A stretch of 64,000 nt of DNA, taken from NCBI GenBank assembly GCA_018064245.1, contig JAGHVO010000026.1, forward strand, positions 1 to 64,000. The letters run 5' to 3'. A program made the translations under genes and the position numbers. The notes below the pieces were generated by a model. The model was not told where the DNA came from. It did not search any database and worked only from the letters and a program-made list of their open reading frames with translations. The stretch comes from Candidatus Colimorpha pelethequi (GTDB lineage: Bacteria; Bacteroidota; Bacteroidia; Bacteroidales; P3). Each line of letters opens with the position of its first letter. The first letter of the stretch is position 1. This document shows, piece after piece, positions 18,249 through 26,744 of the stretch.

Positions 18249-19175
18249 CTATAGTCGGATCTTGTATTTGCTGATGTGTTCGTCGAGCATTTCGGGTGGG
18301 ACGATGGTCTTGACGGCATCGGCGATGACGTTCAGCATGCCTTCACGGACGTAGTCCTTACGGACGAAGAGCGACACCTCACGAGTGGGAACAGGATTGA
18401 CCAACGAGCGGATGTTGCGTTGCATAGTCTCCCGCAACAGCGGGATGTGCAGTTCCGGCATTACAGTGTAGCCGCCATTCGCATCAACAATCATGACCAA
18501 TGCCGCCATACAGCCCGACTCAAAAACAGCCTTGTGAGAGTTGTCCTCATCGCAAAATTCGGGCAGCTGTTCCTGGAAACAGATTTCCTGCTTCAACTCC
18601 CAAAGTCGCTCGCGCGGTATCTCGTGGGAATTGATTTCAGCCTGCTGGTACAAAGGATCCAACGGCGAGACATACGCCACCAACTTTTCATGATAGAGCG
18701 GGATCTCCAGCAGGTCGTCCTCCTTGTGCGCCAACGACATAATGGCCATATCCAGCTCAGCCTTGCGCAACTTCAAAAGAATCTCGTCGCGATTCAGTTC
18801 CCGCGCTCTGATGATGATTTCGGGATAGTTTTTCCGCAGATAAGAAAACATCTTGGGCAAGATGTACGGGGCGATGGTTGGCGTGATTCCCATGCGAAGC
18901 TTTCCTCCCACTCGCTGTCGTTCGGTGAGCGCCATTTCTTGCAACTGACGTGAATTGTAGAGGATGACTTTCGCCTGACTGATGACCTGCATACCCGCCA
19001 ACGTTGGCTCTACAGGGTGGGAATTGCGGTCGAAAATCACGACATCCAACTCGTCTTCGAGTTTCTTAATCAGTGAACTGAGCGTGGACTGGGTTACGCC
19101 GCAAGACTCGGCGGCCCTAACAAAGTGACGATGAGCGTCCACTGCCACGATGTACTCTAATTGCTGGAGGGTCAT
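18249..19175 (-). CDS. oxyR: OxyR, peroxide-sensing LysR-type regulator
   Basis: A 308-residue LysR-family activator that turns on peroxide-defence genes when oxidised. The N-terminal winged helix-turn-helix is clear (ESCGVTQSTLSSLIKKLEDEL, residues 23-43), followed by a LysR substrate-binding domain (about 92-295). The redox pair is present as C199 and C208 in CFQEQLPEFC, matching the numbering and eight-residue gap of E. coli OxyR C199/C208. That makes OxyR more likely than a general LysR regulator. ATG 19175 starts directly before the MTLQQLEYIV motif usual for the family. A probable operator lies upstream (19325-19360) and a terminator downstream. Its last 22 bases plus one are duplicated at 17783-17805. 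Confidence 0.9.
   Translation of the reverse strand: MTLQQLEYIVAVDAHRHFVRAAESCGVTQSTLSSLIKKLEDELDVVIFDRNSHPVEPTLAGMQVISQAKVILYNSRQLQEMALTERQRVGGKLRMGITPTIAPYILPKMFSYLRKNYPEIIIRARELNRDEILLKLRKAELDMAIMSLAHKEDDLLEIPLYHEKLVAYVSPLDPLYQQAEINSHEIPRERLWELKQEICFQEQLPEFCDEDNSHKAVFESGCMAALVMIVDANGGYTVMPELHIPLLRETMQRNIRSLVNPVPTREVSLFVRKDYVREGMLNVIADAVKTIVPPEMLDEHISKYKIRL
18250..18272. repeat. Proximal copy of the 23-bp direct repeat (oxyR 3' end)
   Basis: Identical to 17783-17805. This copy is the functional 3' end of oxyR. The arrangement resembles attachment sites left when DNA inserts at a gene's 3' end and restores its last codons, but no integrase is present. Confidence 0.8.
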
Positions 19176-19283
19176 AATAATTGAGAATTGGGGATTTGTT
19201 GAACTATTGATATGTTGATTTAAAGATCAATTCACTATTCACCAATCACTGATCACTGGTCGCTTCTACCTTTTTTCACAATG

Positions 19284-19360
19284 CAAAAGTACTAACATAT
19301 TTTTGAATAGAAAATAAAAAATACATTGACAAAATCAATAAACCTATTGAGATTATCAAT
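19284..19360 (-). promoter_or_regulatory. oxyR promoter and probable OxyR operator
   Basis: On the minus strand TACTTTTG (19291-19284) is a good Bacteroidota -7 element. Just upstream lie two dyads, ATTGA-N5-TCAAT at 19325-19339 and again at 19346-19360, with centres 21 bp apart. Two LysR-type palindromes two helical turns apart is the known OxyR tetramer layout, and their place upstream of the -33 region suits autoregulation. The rest of the gap to 19543 is low-complexity repeat with no gene. Confidence 0.55.
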
Positions 19361-19543
19361 GAAGCAGCAACTAATGATTGACGACCAGCGACTGAGAATT
19401 GAGGTTTAATTAAAAATCAGGGAGACGAGCCGAGAGCTTAGAACTTATCAAACTGAGCATTAATTAGTTGAAAGACCGTTGAAAGTTAAGAGTTAAAAGT
19501 TTAAACTTTCCCAGTCACTAATCGCTGTTCACTATTCACAAAT

Positions 19544-20191
19544 TCACTTCTTTCGCTCGCAGTAGCGACGATAAGGGCAGGCGTAGGGCAGATCACAATG
19601 CTCGTCGATAGACACCTCTGGTTCAAATCCCTGCAGCACCTCTTTGAAACGAGCGATGGTTTCAGCGATGGTTGCATGCAACGCCACCGACTGCTGCGCA
19701 AAGTCCTCCTGCACAAAGCCGTCGTTGCCATCGTTGTAAAGAAGGTAGAAATGATTCAGACCGTCCAAGCAATGCGACAGAACGTAGTGCTGCACTGCCA
19801 AATCGTTTTGAAACACCTCTTTTGCCGAGGTGCCGTTCTTGATTTCATAGACGTCAATCGTACCGTCGTCGTGTTTGTGCACTACATCGGCAAGCACCAA
19901 CACGTCGTCGTAGATAAATCCCGCTTCAAAAAGGACTACTTCGCCCTCTTGGGCAAGTTTTTCGCGCGTCAGCACGGGATATTGGTCCATTTTCCAACCC
20001 AACAACTTACTGAGGTTCATACCTTGAGGAAACCGATCCCGAAAAGAAGCCTCAAAATCGCGCCCCTGGCGGAATTTCGCCAATACCTCAGGCGGATAGT
20101 ATGCCAACTTGGGATTATAGACATCCAAGTAAAGCGCCCTCTCGCACTGAAGTCCACGAATGTACTTGCTCTTTGTCAGAATGTAGTTCAC
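19544..20191 (-). CDS. Cas4/RecB-like PD-(D/E)XK nuclease with iron-sulfur cysteines
   Basis: A 215-residue protein resembling Cas4 and the N-terminal part of DUF2779 proteins. It starts with YILTKSKYIRGLQCERALYL (C16), has the nuclease core ADVVHKHDD...DVYEIKNGT (an acidic residue, then E-I-K), and ends with EHCDLPYACPYRRYC (C199, C205, C211). One early and three late cysteines are the classic ligand set for the 4Fe-4S cluster of Cas4/AddB nucleases. No CRISPR array or cas gene is in the window, so it is a stand-alone member, perhaps in DNA repair. It lies 95 bases downstream of the LOG gene on the same strand. Confidence 0.75.
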   Translation of the reverse strand: MNYILTKSKYIRGLQCERALYLDVYNPKLAYYPPEVLAKFRQGRDFEASFRDRFPQGMNLSKLLGWKMDQYPVLTREKLAQEGEVVLFEAGFIYDDVLVLADVVHKHDDGTIDVYEIKNGTSAKEVFQNDLAVQHYVLSHCLDGLNHFYLLYNDGNDGFVQEDFAQQSVALHATIAETIARFKEVLQGFEPEVSIDEHCDLPYACPYRRYCERKK

Positions 20192-20286
20192 AAGAAAGTG
20201 TATAATTAGTTGAGAGTTGAGAGTCAGTATTAAGTTGAAAGTTAACAGTTATAATCAATCACTTGGAACCATCCACAGTTCACAAC

Positions 20287-20850
20287 TCACTGATCACAGT
20301 TCACGGCCCCATAGTTATCCAACTGGGCAAGTAGTTCCTCCGGCGAACTGGAAACAAATATTAAACGTTCCAATCCAGGACGGAGCAATCCTTCGGAAAG
20401 CATGTGGTCTATCAGTTGCATGAAGAGATTGTAATACCCGTCAATGTTGAGCAATCCGATTGGTTTGTCACACTGGTGGAGTTGGTTTGCCACCAACACC
20501 TCGGTAATTTCGTCCAAAGTGCCCACGCCACCCGGCAGGGCGATGAAGGCGTCGGAGCGCTCGATGAGCAGTTGCTTGCGTTCCGCCATATTCTTCACCT
20601 TAACCAATTCAGATACAGGTTGGGAATAGATGACCTCGTCGGAGAAGATGGTGGGAATGACGCCAACCACCTCTGCCCCACCCTCGTAGGCCGCTTTGGC
20701 CACCACGCCCATATAGCCGAAATTGCTGCCGCCATAAAGCAACGTACGGCGCTGATTAGCAATCAGCTGCCCAAGATTTTGGGCAGCTGATTCATAGTTA
20801 GGGTTTGCGCCTTTGTGGGAGGCACAAAAAACCGCGATATTTTTGCGCAT
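20287..20850 (-). CDS. LOG family protein (TIGR00730), nucleotide phosphoribohydrolase
   Basis: A 187-residue Rossmann-fold protein of the LOG family, known to release the base from nucleoside 5'-monophosphates. The signature LPGGVGTLDEITEV, with the substrate-binding PGGxGTxxE motif, lies near residues 104-117. GGSNFGYMGVVAKAA lies near residues 40-54. Length is normal for bacterial members. The gene follows the transketolase C-terminal gene by only three bases and is almost certainly read with it. In bacteria the physiological role is mostly housekeeping of nucleotides; a cytokinin role is not implied. Confidence 0.88.
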   Translation of the reverse strand: MRKNIAVFCASHKGANPNYESAAQNLGQLIANQRRTLLYGGSNFGYMGVVAKAAYEGGAEVVGVIPTIFSDEVIYSQPVSELVKVKNMAERKQLLIERSDAFIALPGGVGTLDEITEVLVANQLHQCDKPIGLLNIDGYYNLFMQLIDHMLSEGLLRPGLERLIFVSSSPEELLAQLDNYGAVNCDQ

Positions 20851-20853
20851 AGA

Positions 20854-21807
20854 TTATTTTCTTTTCAGCACTGCATGAACCTTCTCAACGATGTTCTTGG
20901 CGCGGAGACCGTAGTTGGTGAGCATCTCGTCGGGAGTACCGCTCTCGCCAAACTTGTCGTCAACAGCCACATACTCCATAGGAGTGGGACAGTTCATTGC
21001 CAAAGTCTGCGCTACGCTGTCGCCCAAACCGCCATTGAAAAGATGTTCTTCGCAGGTAACCACGGCACGGGTCTTGCGAGCGGAAGCGATGATAGCCTCT
21101 TTGTCGAGGGGCTTGATGGTGTGGATGTTGATGACCTCAGCCTTGATGCCTTCAGCTTCGAGGGCCTTGGCAGCTTCGAGGGCTTCCCATACCAGATGTC
21201 CGCAAGCGAACAAAGTAACGTCGCTACCTTCGTTGAGCAACTGAGCCTTGCCAATCTCAAAAGGAGCGCCTTCTTCGGTGAAGTTGGGCATCTTGGAGCG
21301 ACCGAGACGCAGATAAACGGGACCTACATGCTTGGCGGCGGCGATGGTGGCAGCCTTGGCCTGGTTGAAATCGCAAGGAACAAGCACCGTCATGTTGGGC
21401 AAAGCCTTCATCAAGGCGATGTCCTCCATAGTCTGGTGGGTAGCACCGTCCTCACCGAGAGAGATACCAGCGTGGGAGCCACAGATTTTTACGTTCTTGT
21501 TGGAGTAGGCAAGCACCTGACGAATCTGGTCATAGACACGACCCGTCACGAACTCGGCGAAACCGCCCACGAAGGGAACCTTGCCGCAGAGCGAAAGACC
21601 GGCGGCGATGCCGACCATGTTAGCCTCAGCGATACCGCACTGGACAAAACGGTCGGGAAATTCCTTTGCGAAACCATCCATTTTGACAGAGCCTTTCACG
21701 TCAGCGGTCAAAGCGACGACATCGGGATTCTGCTTACCAGCCTCCACCAAACCTTCGCCCATACCAGCGCGGAGCTCTTTTGACTTTTGATTTTCGTATG
21801 TACGCAT
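20854..21807 (-). CDS. Transketolase C-terminal subunit
   Basis: The 317-residue pyrimidine-binding and C-terminal half of transketolase, which transfers two-carbon units in the pentose phosphate pathway. It contains RFVQCGIAEANMVGIAAGLS, where the conserved glutamate activates thiamine diphosphate, plus GGFAEFVTGRVYDQIR and GEDGATHQTMEDIALMKALP, all diagnostic. I start it at ATG 21807 (MRTYENQKSK) because the longer open frame to 21882 overlaps the upstream gene and has no family similarity. The partner N-terminal half lies 1.5 kb upstream (23285-24136), with the vWA gene between. Both halves are needed for an active enzyme. Confidence 0.92.
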   Translation of the reverse strand: MRTYENQKSKELRAGMGEGLVEAGKQNPDVVALTADVKGSVKMDGFAKEFPDRFVQCGIAEANMVGIAAGLSLCGKVPFVGGFAEFVTGRVYDQIRQVLAYSNKNVKICGSHAGISLGEDGATHQTMEDIALMKALPNMTVLVPCDFNQAKAATIAAAKHVGPVYLRLGRSKMPNFTEEGAPFEIGKAQLLNEGSDVTLFACGHLVWEALEAAKALEAEGIKAEVINIHTIKPLDKEAIIASARKTRAVVTCEEHLFNGGLGDSVAQTLAMNCPTPMEYVAVDDKFGESGTPDEMLTNYGLRAKNIVEKVHAVLKRK

Positions 21808-21878
21808 ATTATTGAAATAATTTAAAAATTTAGAATTAAGAATAAAAGTGTTTATATAATGATGTCCATTCACCTCCA

Positions 21879-23243
21879 TCACAGCACCAAATCCGTCTGC
21901 TTGGCGGCATCAATCTTGAACTTATACGTCTTTACTGACTTGGAATCCATTTTGTTCTGCTGTTGCACCTCCAGCTGGTATTCGCCCGGTTGCAGCACCA
22001 AACGTTCGTTGACGGCGTTAGGATTCAGGTCGCAGACATAGGTCAGCACACCCTCTTCCACCACAAAAATACTTCCTATCAAAATCTGCTTGGGCTTAGA
22101 AATCGTGAGCAGTCCAGGCATGGGAATCGAGAGGTCGGTATTGGATTTTTCGCGCACCTCCACCCCTTTCAACTTGATTGGAGGAACACAAAGCACATCA
22201 ACATCATAGACGCCAGAGAGATACGATTTCGTCTCACCCACCTGCTGCGTGGCAAGAATCTGAGATTCACCGCTGGGACGCACCACCACGGAAGCCTTCG
22301 GAACAGGCCAAGTGACCCGCTGCTGTTCCTGACGGATGCGCAACTGGCCTTGGCTGACACCAACAGCCAGTCGGGAAACCACGCCAGGCGCAAACTCCAC
22401 ATGATGCAACGTTGTAACAGGCTGCGTGAAGAAAGTCAGGTCGTAAGTCACCAACGGATCCACCTCGAAAGTGTCCTGTACGCCACCCATGCAACGCGTA
22501 AGATATTTCACCACACCCGTCTGACTGTCGTAGAACGCCACAGGAACATCACCGTCAAGCGGCTGATCCTCGCTATCTTCGAGTTCCATCATCACGAAAG
22601 CCTTCTCGTCGGAGAGTTTGAAGATGCTGTACAACGCATCGGCATACTGTTCCTCGTTGGGGACGTAAGTAAACTTGCCCGCGCAATCCAGTTCACGGTC
22701 AAAGTCGCTCGGGTTTCCGATACCCAAGATGAAAGTCTGCACCACGATGCCACTCAGCTGAACCTGACGCGCCACGTTGCAGATACTGCCGTCGCTGTCG
22801 TCGATGCCATCGGTGATGATAAGGATGATGTTGCGAGAGTTCTTCGACACGGGAAAGTCGTGCAATGCGTCGGTGAGCGCCGTCGCAGCCGTACAGCCGC
22901 CGTTGGGCACCAAAGTCTTGATTTTGCTCTGCAGCTTGTAGCTGTTGTCCTCGCCGAAAGGCACCTCCAGACGTGTTCCATAGGCATCCTTGTTGAGATG
23001 TCCGAACACACGCAAAGCGACATCAATGTCGTTCTGCGCCGCCACGCTGTCGATGAAATGGAGCATCACCTGCTGCGTGACCTTGATTTTGGAGTCGCTC
23101 TGCCACTGATCCCACATGCTGTTGGAGCAGTCCAAAATGAGCAGCACACGCGTCTTGTCGGGTACGGGCTTCGGTTTTTTCCGTTGCGCCGATGCCGAAA
23201 AGACGACAGTCAAAAGCAACAATATGGCAAGAAGACGTTTCAA
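21879..23243 (-). CDS. Secreted von Willebrand factor A domain protein
   Basis: A 454-residue exported protein: signal peptide MKRLLAILLLLTVVFSASAQ, then a vWA domain (about residues 30-200) with an intact metal-ion site (DCSNS at 39-43, the threonine stretch GGCTAATALT near 115-124, and IITDGIDDSD near 141-150). The C-terminal half is beta-rich with no family I recognise and lacks a T9SS sorting signal, so the protein is probably periplasmic. It sits between the two halves of transketolase on the same strand, with gaps of about 40 and 70 bases, so all are likely on one transcript. A functional link to transketolase is not obvious. Confidence 0.82.
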   Translation of the reverse strand: MKRLLAILLLLTVVFSASAQRKKPKPVPDKTRVLLILDCSNSMWDQWQSDSKIKVTQQVMLHFIDSVAAQNDIDVALRVFGHLNKDAYGTRLEVPFGEDNSYKLQSKIKTLVPNGGCTAATALTDALHDFPVSKNSRNIILIITDGIDDSDGSICNVARQVQLSGIVVQTFILGIGNPSDFDRELDCAGKFTYVPNEEQYADALYSIFKLSDEKAFVMMELEDSEDQPLDGDVPVAFYDSQTGVVKYLTRCMGGVQDTFEVDPLVTYDLTFFTQPVTTLHHVEFAPGVVSRLAVGVSQGQLRIRQEQQRVTWPVPKASVVVRPSGESQILATQQVGETKSYLSGVYDVDVLCVPPIKLKGVEVREKSNTDLSIPMPGLLTISKPKQILIGSIFVVEEGVLTYVCDLNPNAVNERLVLQPGEYQLEVQQQNKMDSKSVKTYKFKIDAAKQTDLVL

Positions 23244-23284
23244 AGCGATTGGACCTTAGACGTAAGACCTATTTATACCAAGAA

Positions 23285-24136
23285 TTAGAAATCGCCGAGT
23301 TCAGTTTCAGGCAGCTGAGCCAAAGCCTTGGGGAGATCCTCCTCGCTTACGACAGCGCCGTGATACTTGTTGATGCCCTGCATGAAATCGACACCATAGC
23401 CCATTTCGGTGGTGAGGATAACAGCCACGGGAGCGCCCTGACCTGTAAGAGCCTTTGCCTTAGCCATGCCGTCGAGCACTTGCTGCATATCGTTGCCGTT
23501 AGCGATCACGACAACCTTCCACTGGAAAGCCTCAAACTTAGCCTTCAGGTCGCCGAGGTCCATGACCTGCATGGTAGTGCCATCAATCTGCTGATGGTTG
23601 AAGTCGATGGTAGCGATATAGTTATCCACATGCTTAGCGCCAGCGAACATGACAGCTTCCCAAATCTGACCTTCCTGCAATTCGCCGTCACCGTGGAGGG
23701 TATAGACCAAAGAGTCGTCGCCCGTCATTTTCTTGCCCAAAGCGGCGCCAATGCCTACCGACATACCCTGTCCGAGAGAGCCTGAAGCCATACGGATGCC
23801 AGGCAGACCGTGCTCGGTAGAGGGGTGACCCTGGAGACGGGTACCAAACTTACGGAAAGTTTTGAGTTCCTCAACGGGGAAATAGCCAACACGCGCCATG
23901 GTGCTGTAGATGACCGGCGTGATGTGGCCCTGCGACACGAAAAGCATATCCTGACCCTTGCCGTCCATGGTGAAATGTTTGGGGTCGTGCTTCATGATGT
24001 TGAACTGCATCGCAACCATCCAATCTGCGGTACCCATAGAGCCGCCCGGGTGGCCGGATTTTGCAGCCGTTGTCATGCGGAGAATATCTCTGCGAATCTG
24101 AGTAGCAATAGTTTGTAATTCAGTAGTTGTTTTCAT
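23285..24136 (-). CDS. Transketolase N-terminal subunit
   Basis: The 283-residue thiamine diphosphate-binding half of transketolase. SGHPGGSMGTADWMVAM near residues 25-41 and HGDGELQEGQIWEA near 146-159 are the diphosphate/metal-binding motifs. LPGIRMASGSLGQGMSVGIG lies between them. ATG 24136 (MKTTTELQTIA) is chosen over a longer frame reaching 24193 that reads through the promoter. It heads a minus-strand run: transketolase N, vWA protein, transketolase C, LOG protein. Confidence 0.92.
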   Translation of the reverse strand: MKTTTELQTIATQIRRDILRMTTAAKSGHPGGSMGTADWMVAMQFNIMKHDPKHFTMDGKGQDMLFVSQGHITPVIYSTMARVGYFPVEELKTFRKFGTRLQGHPSTEHGLPGIRMASGSLGQGMSVGIGAALGKKMTGDDSLVYTLHGDGELQEGQIWEAVMFAGAKHVDNYIATIDFNHQQIDGTTMQVMDLGDLKAKFEAFQWKVVVIANGNDMQQVLDGMAKAKALTGQGAPVAVILTTEMGYGVDFMQGINKYHGAVVSEEDLPKALAQLPETELGDF

Positions 24137-24158
24137 ATCTGTTAAAAATTGTTTTTTG

Positions 24159-24166
24159 CAAAGGTA
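24159..24166 (-). promoter_or_regulatory. -7 element for the transketolase operon
   Basis: TACCTTTG on the minus strand, 23 bases upstream of the start codon, fits TAnnTTTG. A TTTG further up is spaced 24 bases away, longer than usual, so the -33 element is uncertain. Confidence 0.4.
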
Positions 24167-24402
24167 ACAAAAAGATTGTAAGTGATAATACAAAGTTATA
24201 AACGTTTATCAACCTTATGCAAAATATTTTGCAACATTATATAAATCAATAATCTAAAATAGCAAAAACCAATCGGAAACATTCCGTATACGAAGGACAC
24301 TTGAAATGATTGAAAAAAGAGTCCAAGCGACCCAATCCACACCAATTTTCAAATAAAACAACCAAAAAGCAAATTAGGTCCGTTTTATTGCAAAAAATGT
24401 CG

Positions 24403-24410
24403 TACTTTTG
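24403..24410 (+). promoter_or_regulatory. -7 element for yidC in the 24137-24574 gap
   Basis: TACTTTTG fits the Bacteroidota -7 consensus. The -33 position is T-rich but not a clean TTTG. The 5' leader would be about 160 bases. I see no gene in the 438-base gap between the divergent transketolase and yidC genes. Confidence 0.45.
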
Positions 24411-24574
24411 CAATTTATTGTTATTTAGTACCTATTTATATAAAATGCTATATAATAATATAAAACGACAAAAGTAACGCATCAAAGAAACAACGTTTTT
24501 TACAAGCCGAAAGCGAAAATCCGATTTTCATGGATGCCGCCCAAGCAAGAAAAACGCCTAAACAAAACTCATTT

Positions 24575-26554
24575 ATGAACAAACACTCTATCACCGGACT
24601 GGTACTTATCTTCCTCATTTTCGTGGGCTATATGTGGTGGGTTTCTCCTTCCAAAGAAGAGATGGCCCAAATGCAGGCACGCCACGATTCCGCCGTTCAG
24701 GCCTACAACGACTCTGTAGCACTTGCCGACAGTTTGGCAGCAATCCAGCAAGAGCTCCAAGCCAAAATTGAGCAGGGCGACAGCGACGCCATCAAGCAGA
24801 TGCAACTTGCCAACCGCATCGACATGGGCGCTTTCAACGCAAGCGGCGACGGCGACAACCAGCTGGTTCAGATCAACAACGACCTCATGCAAATTGCCAT
24901 CTCCCCCAAAGGTGCCATGGTGCAAGAGGTTATACTCAACGACTATACAACCTTCGACAAACGTCCGTTGCAGTTGGTTTCCTCCTCGGAAGACAACCTT
25001 GACCTGATGTTCTACACCACCGACAACAAACTGGTGCAGAGCAAGGACCTCTATTTCGTACCCTTTATTGATGGCAAACGCATTGTCGCCGGCGAGCCTA
25101 TTACCGTGGCAAAGGACGATTCTTTGACCATCAGCTTCCGCGCCTTCGCCTCCAACGACAGCGTGAACGACGGCAACAGCTACCTCGAATATCGCTACCA
25201 AGTAAACGGCGACAGCTACGAGGTTGATTTCGACATTGTTTTCCACAACCTGGATCAAGCCGTCAAGGCAAACCCCGACATGGACCTCAGTTGGAGCAAC
25301 CGTATGCTGCGCCAGGAGAAAGTCGATCCCAGCGCCCGCAACAGCCGCAACCCCAACAAAGACCCCGAACGCTTCTACAGCAACATCTTCTACAAGCCCA
25401 GCAAGGACAATGTGGACGAGTTGAAACGTGGCGGCAACGCCGAGAAAAGCACCAGCAGTTCTCTGCAGTGGATTGCCTACAAACAGCAGTTCTTCTGCGC
25501 CATTCTCATGGCCGACAATCGTTTCGAGAGTGCCAAGATGGAGGTGAACACCGACAAGGCCGACACCAACATGAACTATCTCTGCGACATGAGCAGCACC
25601 ATGCGCATCGCCTATGAGTCGAAGCCCGACTACACGATGGGGATGAACTTCTATTTCGGACCCAGCAAATACCGCGACCTGCGAGCCATGCACAAAGACT
25701 TTGAGCGCATGCTTCCCTTGGGATGGGGATTCTTCCTCACACAGTGGATCAGCCGTTTTGCAATTATTCCCGTATTCAACTTCCTCGAGCAGTTCAACTG
25801 GAACTACGGCATCATCGTAATCATCCTCACTTTCCTGCTGCGCTTGGTACTCTTCCCCTTGACATTCAAGTCCTACCAAGGATCCGCCATTATGCGCATC
25901 CTGCGTCCCGAGATGGAAGCCTTGAACAAGAAGTACCCCAACCAAGACCAGATGATGCAGAAGCAGCAAGAGATGACGCGTCTGCAGAAGCGCGCCGGCT
26001 ACAGTCCTATGGCAGGCTGTCTGCCCGCATTGGTTCAGTTCCCCATCATCTGGGCCATGTTCCGTTTCTACCCCGCATCCATCGAGTTGCGCCAGCAACC
26101 CTTCTTGTGGTGTAACGACCTTTCGACCTACGATTCCATCCTCAACTTTGGATTCACCATTCCCCTGTATGGCGACCACGTCAGTTTGTTCTGCTTGCTG
26201 ATGTTCGGCGTACAGTTCCTCTACACCTGGTACACGATGAAGAGCCAGCAAGGCCAAGCCACCATGCCCGGAATGAAATTCATGATGTACTTTATGCCCT
26301 TCATGATGCTCTTCCTCTTCAACAGCCAGTCCGCCGCACTGAACCTCTACTACTTCTGCTCACTGTCCCTCACCATGTTGCAGATGATTCTGATTCACAA
26401 GTTCACCAGCGAGAAGAAAGTCCGCGCCCGCATGGCTGCCTACGACGTCAAGAACAAAAACGTTCCGCAGAAAAAATCCAAGTTCCAGCAGCGTCTCGAA
26501 GAAATGCAGAAGATGTCCGAAGAGATGCAGAAACAGCAGGCTAAGAGGAAATAG
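24575..26554 (+). CDS. yidC: Membrane protein insertase YidC
   Basis: A 659-residue YidC/Oxa1 insertase that places proteins in the inner membrane, alone or with SecYEG. An N-terminal membrane helix (about residues 5-21) is followed by a long periplasmic domain as in Gram-negative YidC. The conserved 60KD_IMP domain begins near residue 385 (GWGFFLTQWISRFAIIPVFN) and includes FPLTFKSYQGSAIMRILRPE, MAGCLPALVQFPIIWAMFRF and the later helices. The tail is basic and coiled (MQKMSEEMQKQQAKRK), a feature linked to ribosome contact. I start it at ATG 24575 (MNKHSITGLV) rather than at 24530, since the extra 15 residues do not look like a signal anchor. Confidence 0.95.
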   Translation: MNKHSITGLVLIFLIFVGYMWWVSPSKEEMAQMQARHDSAVQAYNDSVALADSLAAIQQELQAKIEQGDSDAIKQMQLANRIDMGAFNASGDGDNQLVQINNDLMQIAISPKGAMVQEVILNDYTTFDKRPLQLVSSSEDNLDLMFYTTDNKLVQSKDLYFVPFIDGKRIVAGEPITVAKDDSLTISFRAFASNDSVNDGNSYLEYRYQVNGDSYEVDFDIVFHNLDQAVKANPDMDLSWSNRMLRQEKVDPSARNSRNPNKDPERFYSNIFYKPSKDNVDELKRGGNAEKSTSSSLQWIAYKQQFFCAILMADNRFESAKMEVNTDKADTNMNYLCDMSSTMRIAYESKPDYTMGMNFYFGPSKYRDLRAMHKDFERMLPLGWGFFLTQWISRFAIIPVFNFLEQFNWNYGIIVIILTFLLRLVLFPLTFKSYQGSAIMRILRPEMEALNKKYPNQDQMMQKQQEMTRLQKRAGYSPMAGCLPALVQFPIIWAMFRFYPASIELRQQPFLWCNDLSTYDSILNFGFTIPLYGDHVSLFCLLMFGVQFLYTWYTMKSQQGQATMPGMKFMMYFMPFMMLFLFNSQSAALNLYYFCSLSLTMLQMILIHKFTSEKKVRARMAAYDVKNKNVPQKKSKFQQRLEEMQKMSEEMQKQQAKRK

Positions 26555-26744
26555 GGAACCGCGAGATGACAAATGTTGAGTTGTTGGATTGTTGAGTTGT
26601 TGAATTGAGAATAGAGAACTGTGACAAGGCTTCTTAATTCATAACGCTTAATTCTTAACTCTTAACAGACCCTAAGCTCTCAACTCAAAAACGCCACATT
26701 TAATTAGAACAAACAATAATTATTAATAACAATTTTAAATTATC

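Noticed and set aside
24569..26257. 562-codon open frame opposite yidC
   Set aside because: Antisense shadow of a clearly identified gene; the composition follows the yidC codons.
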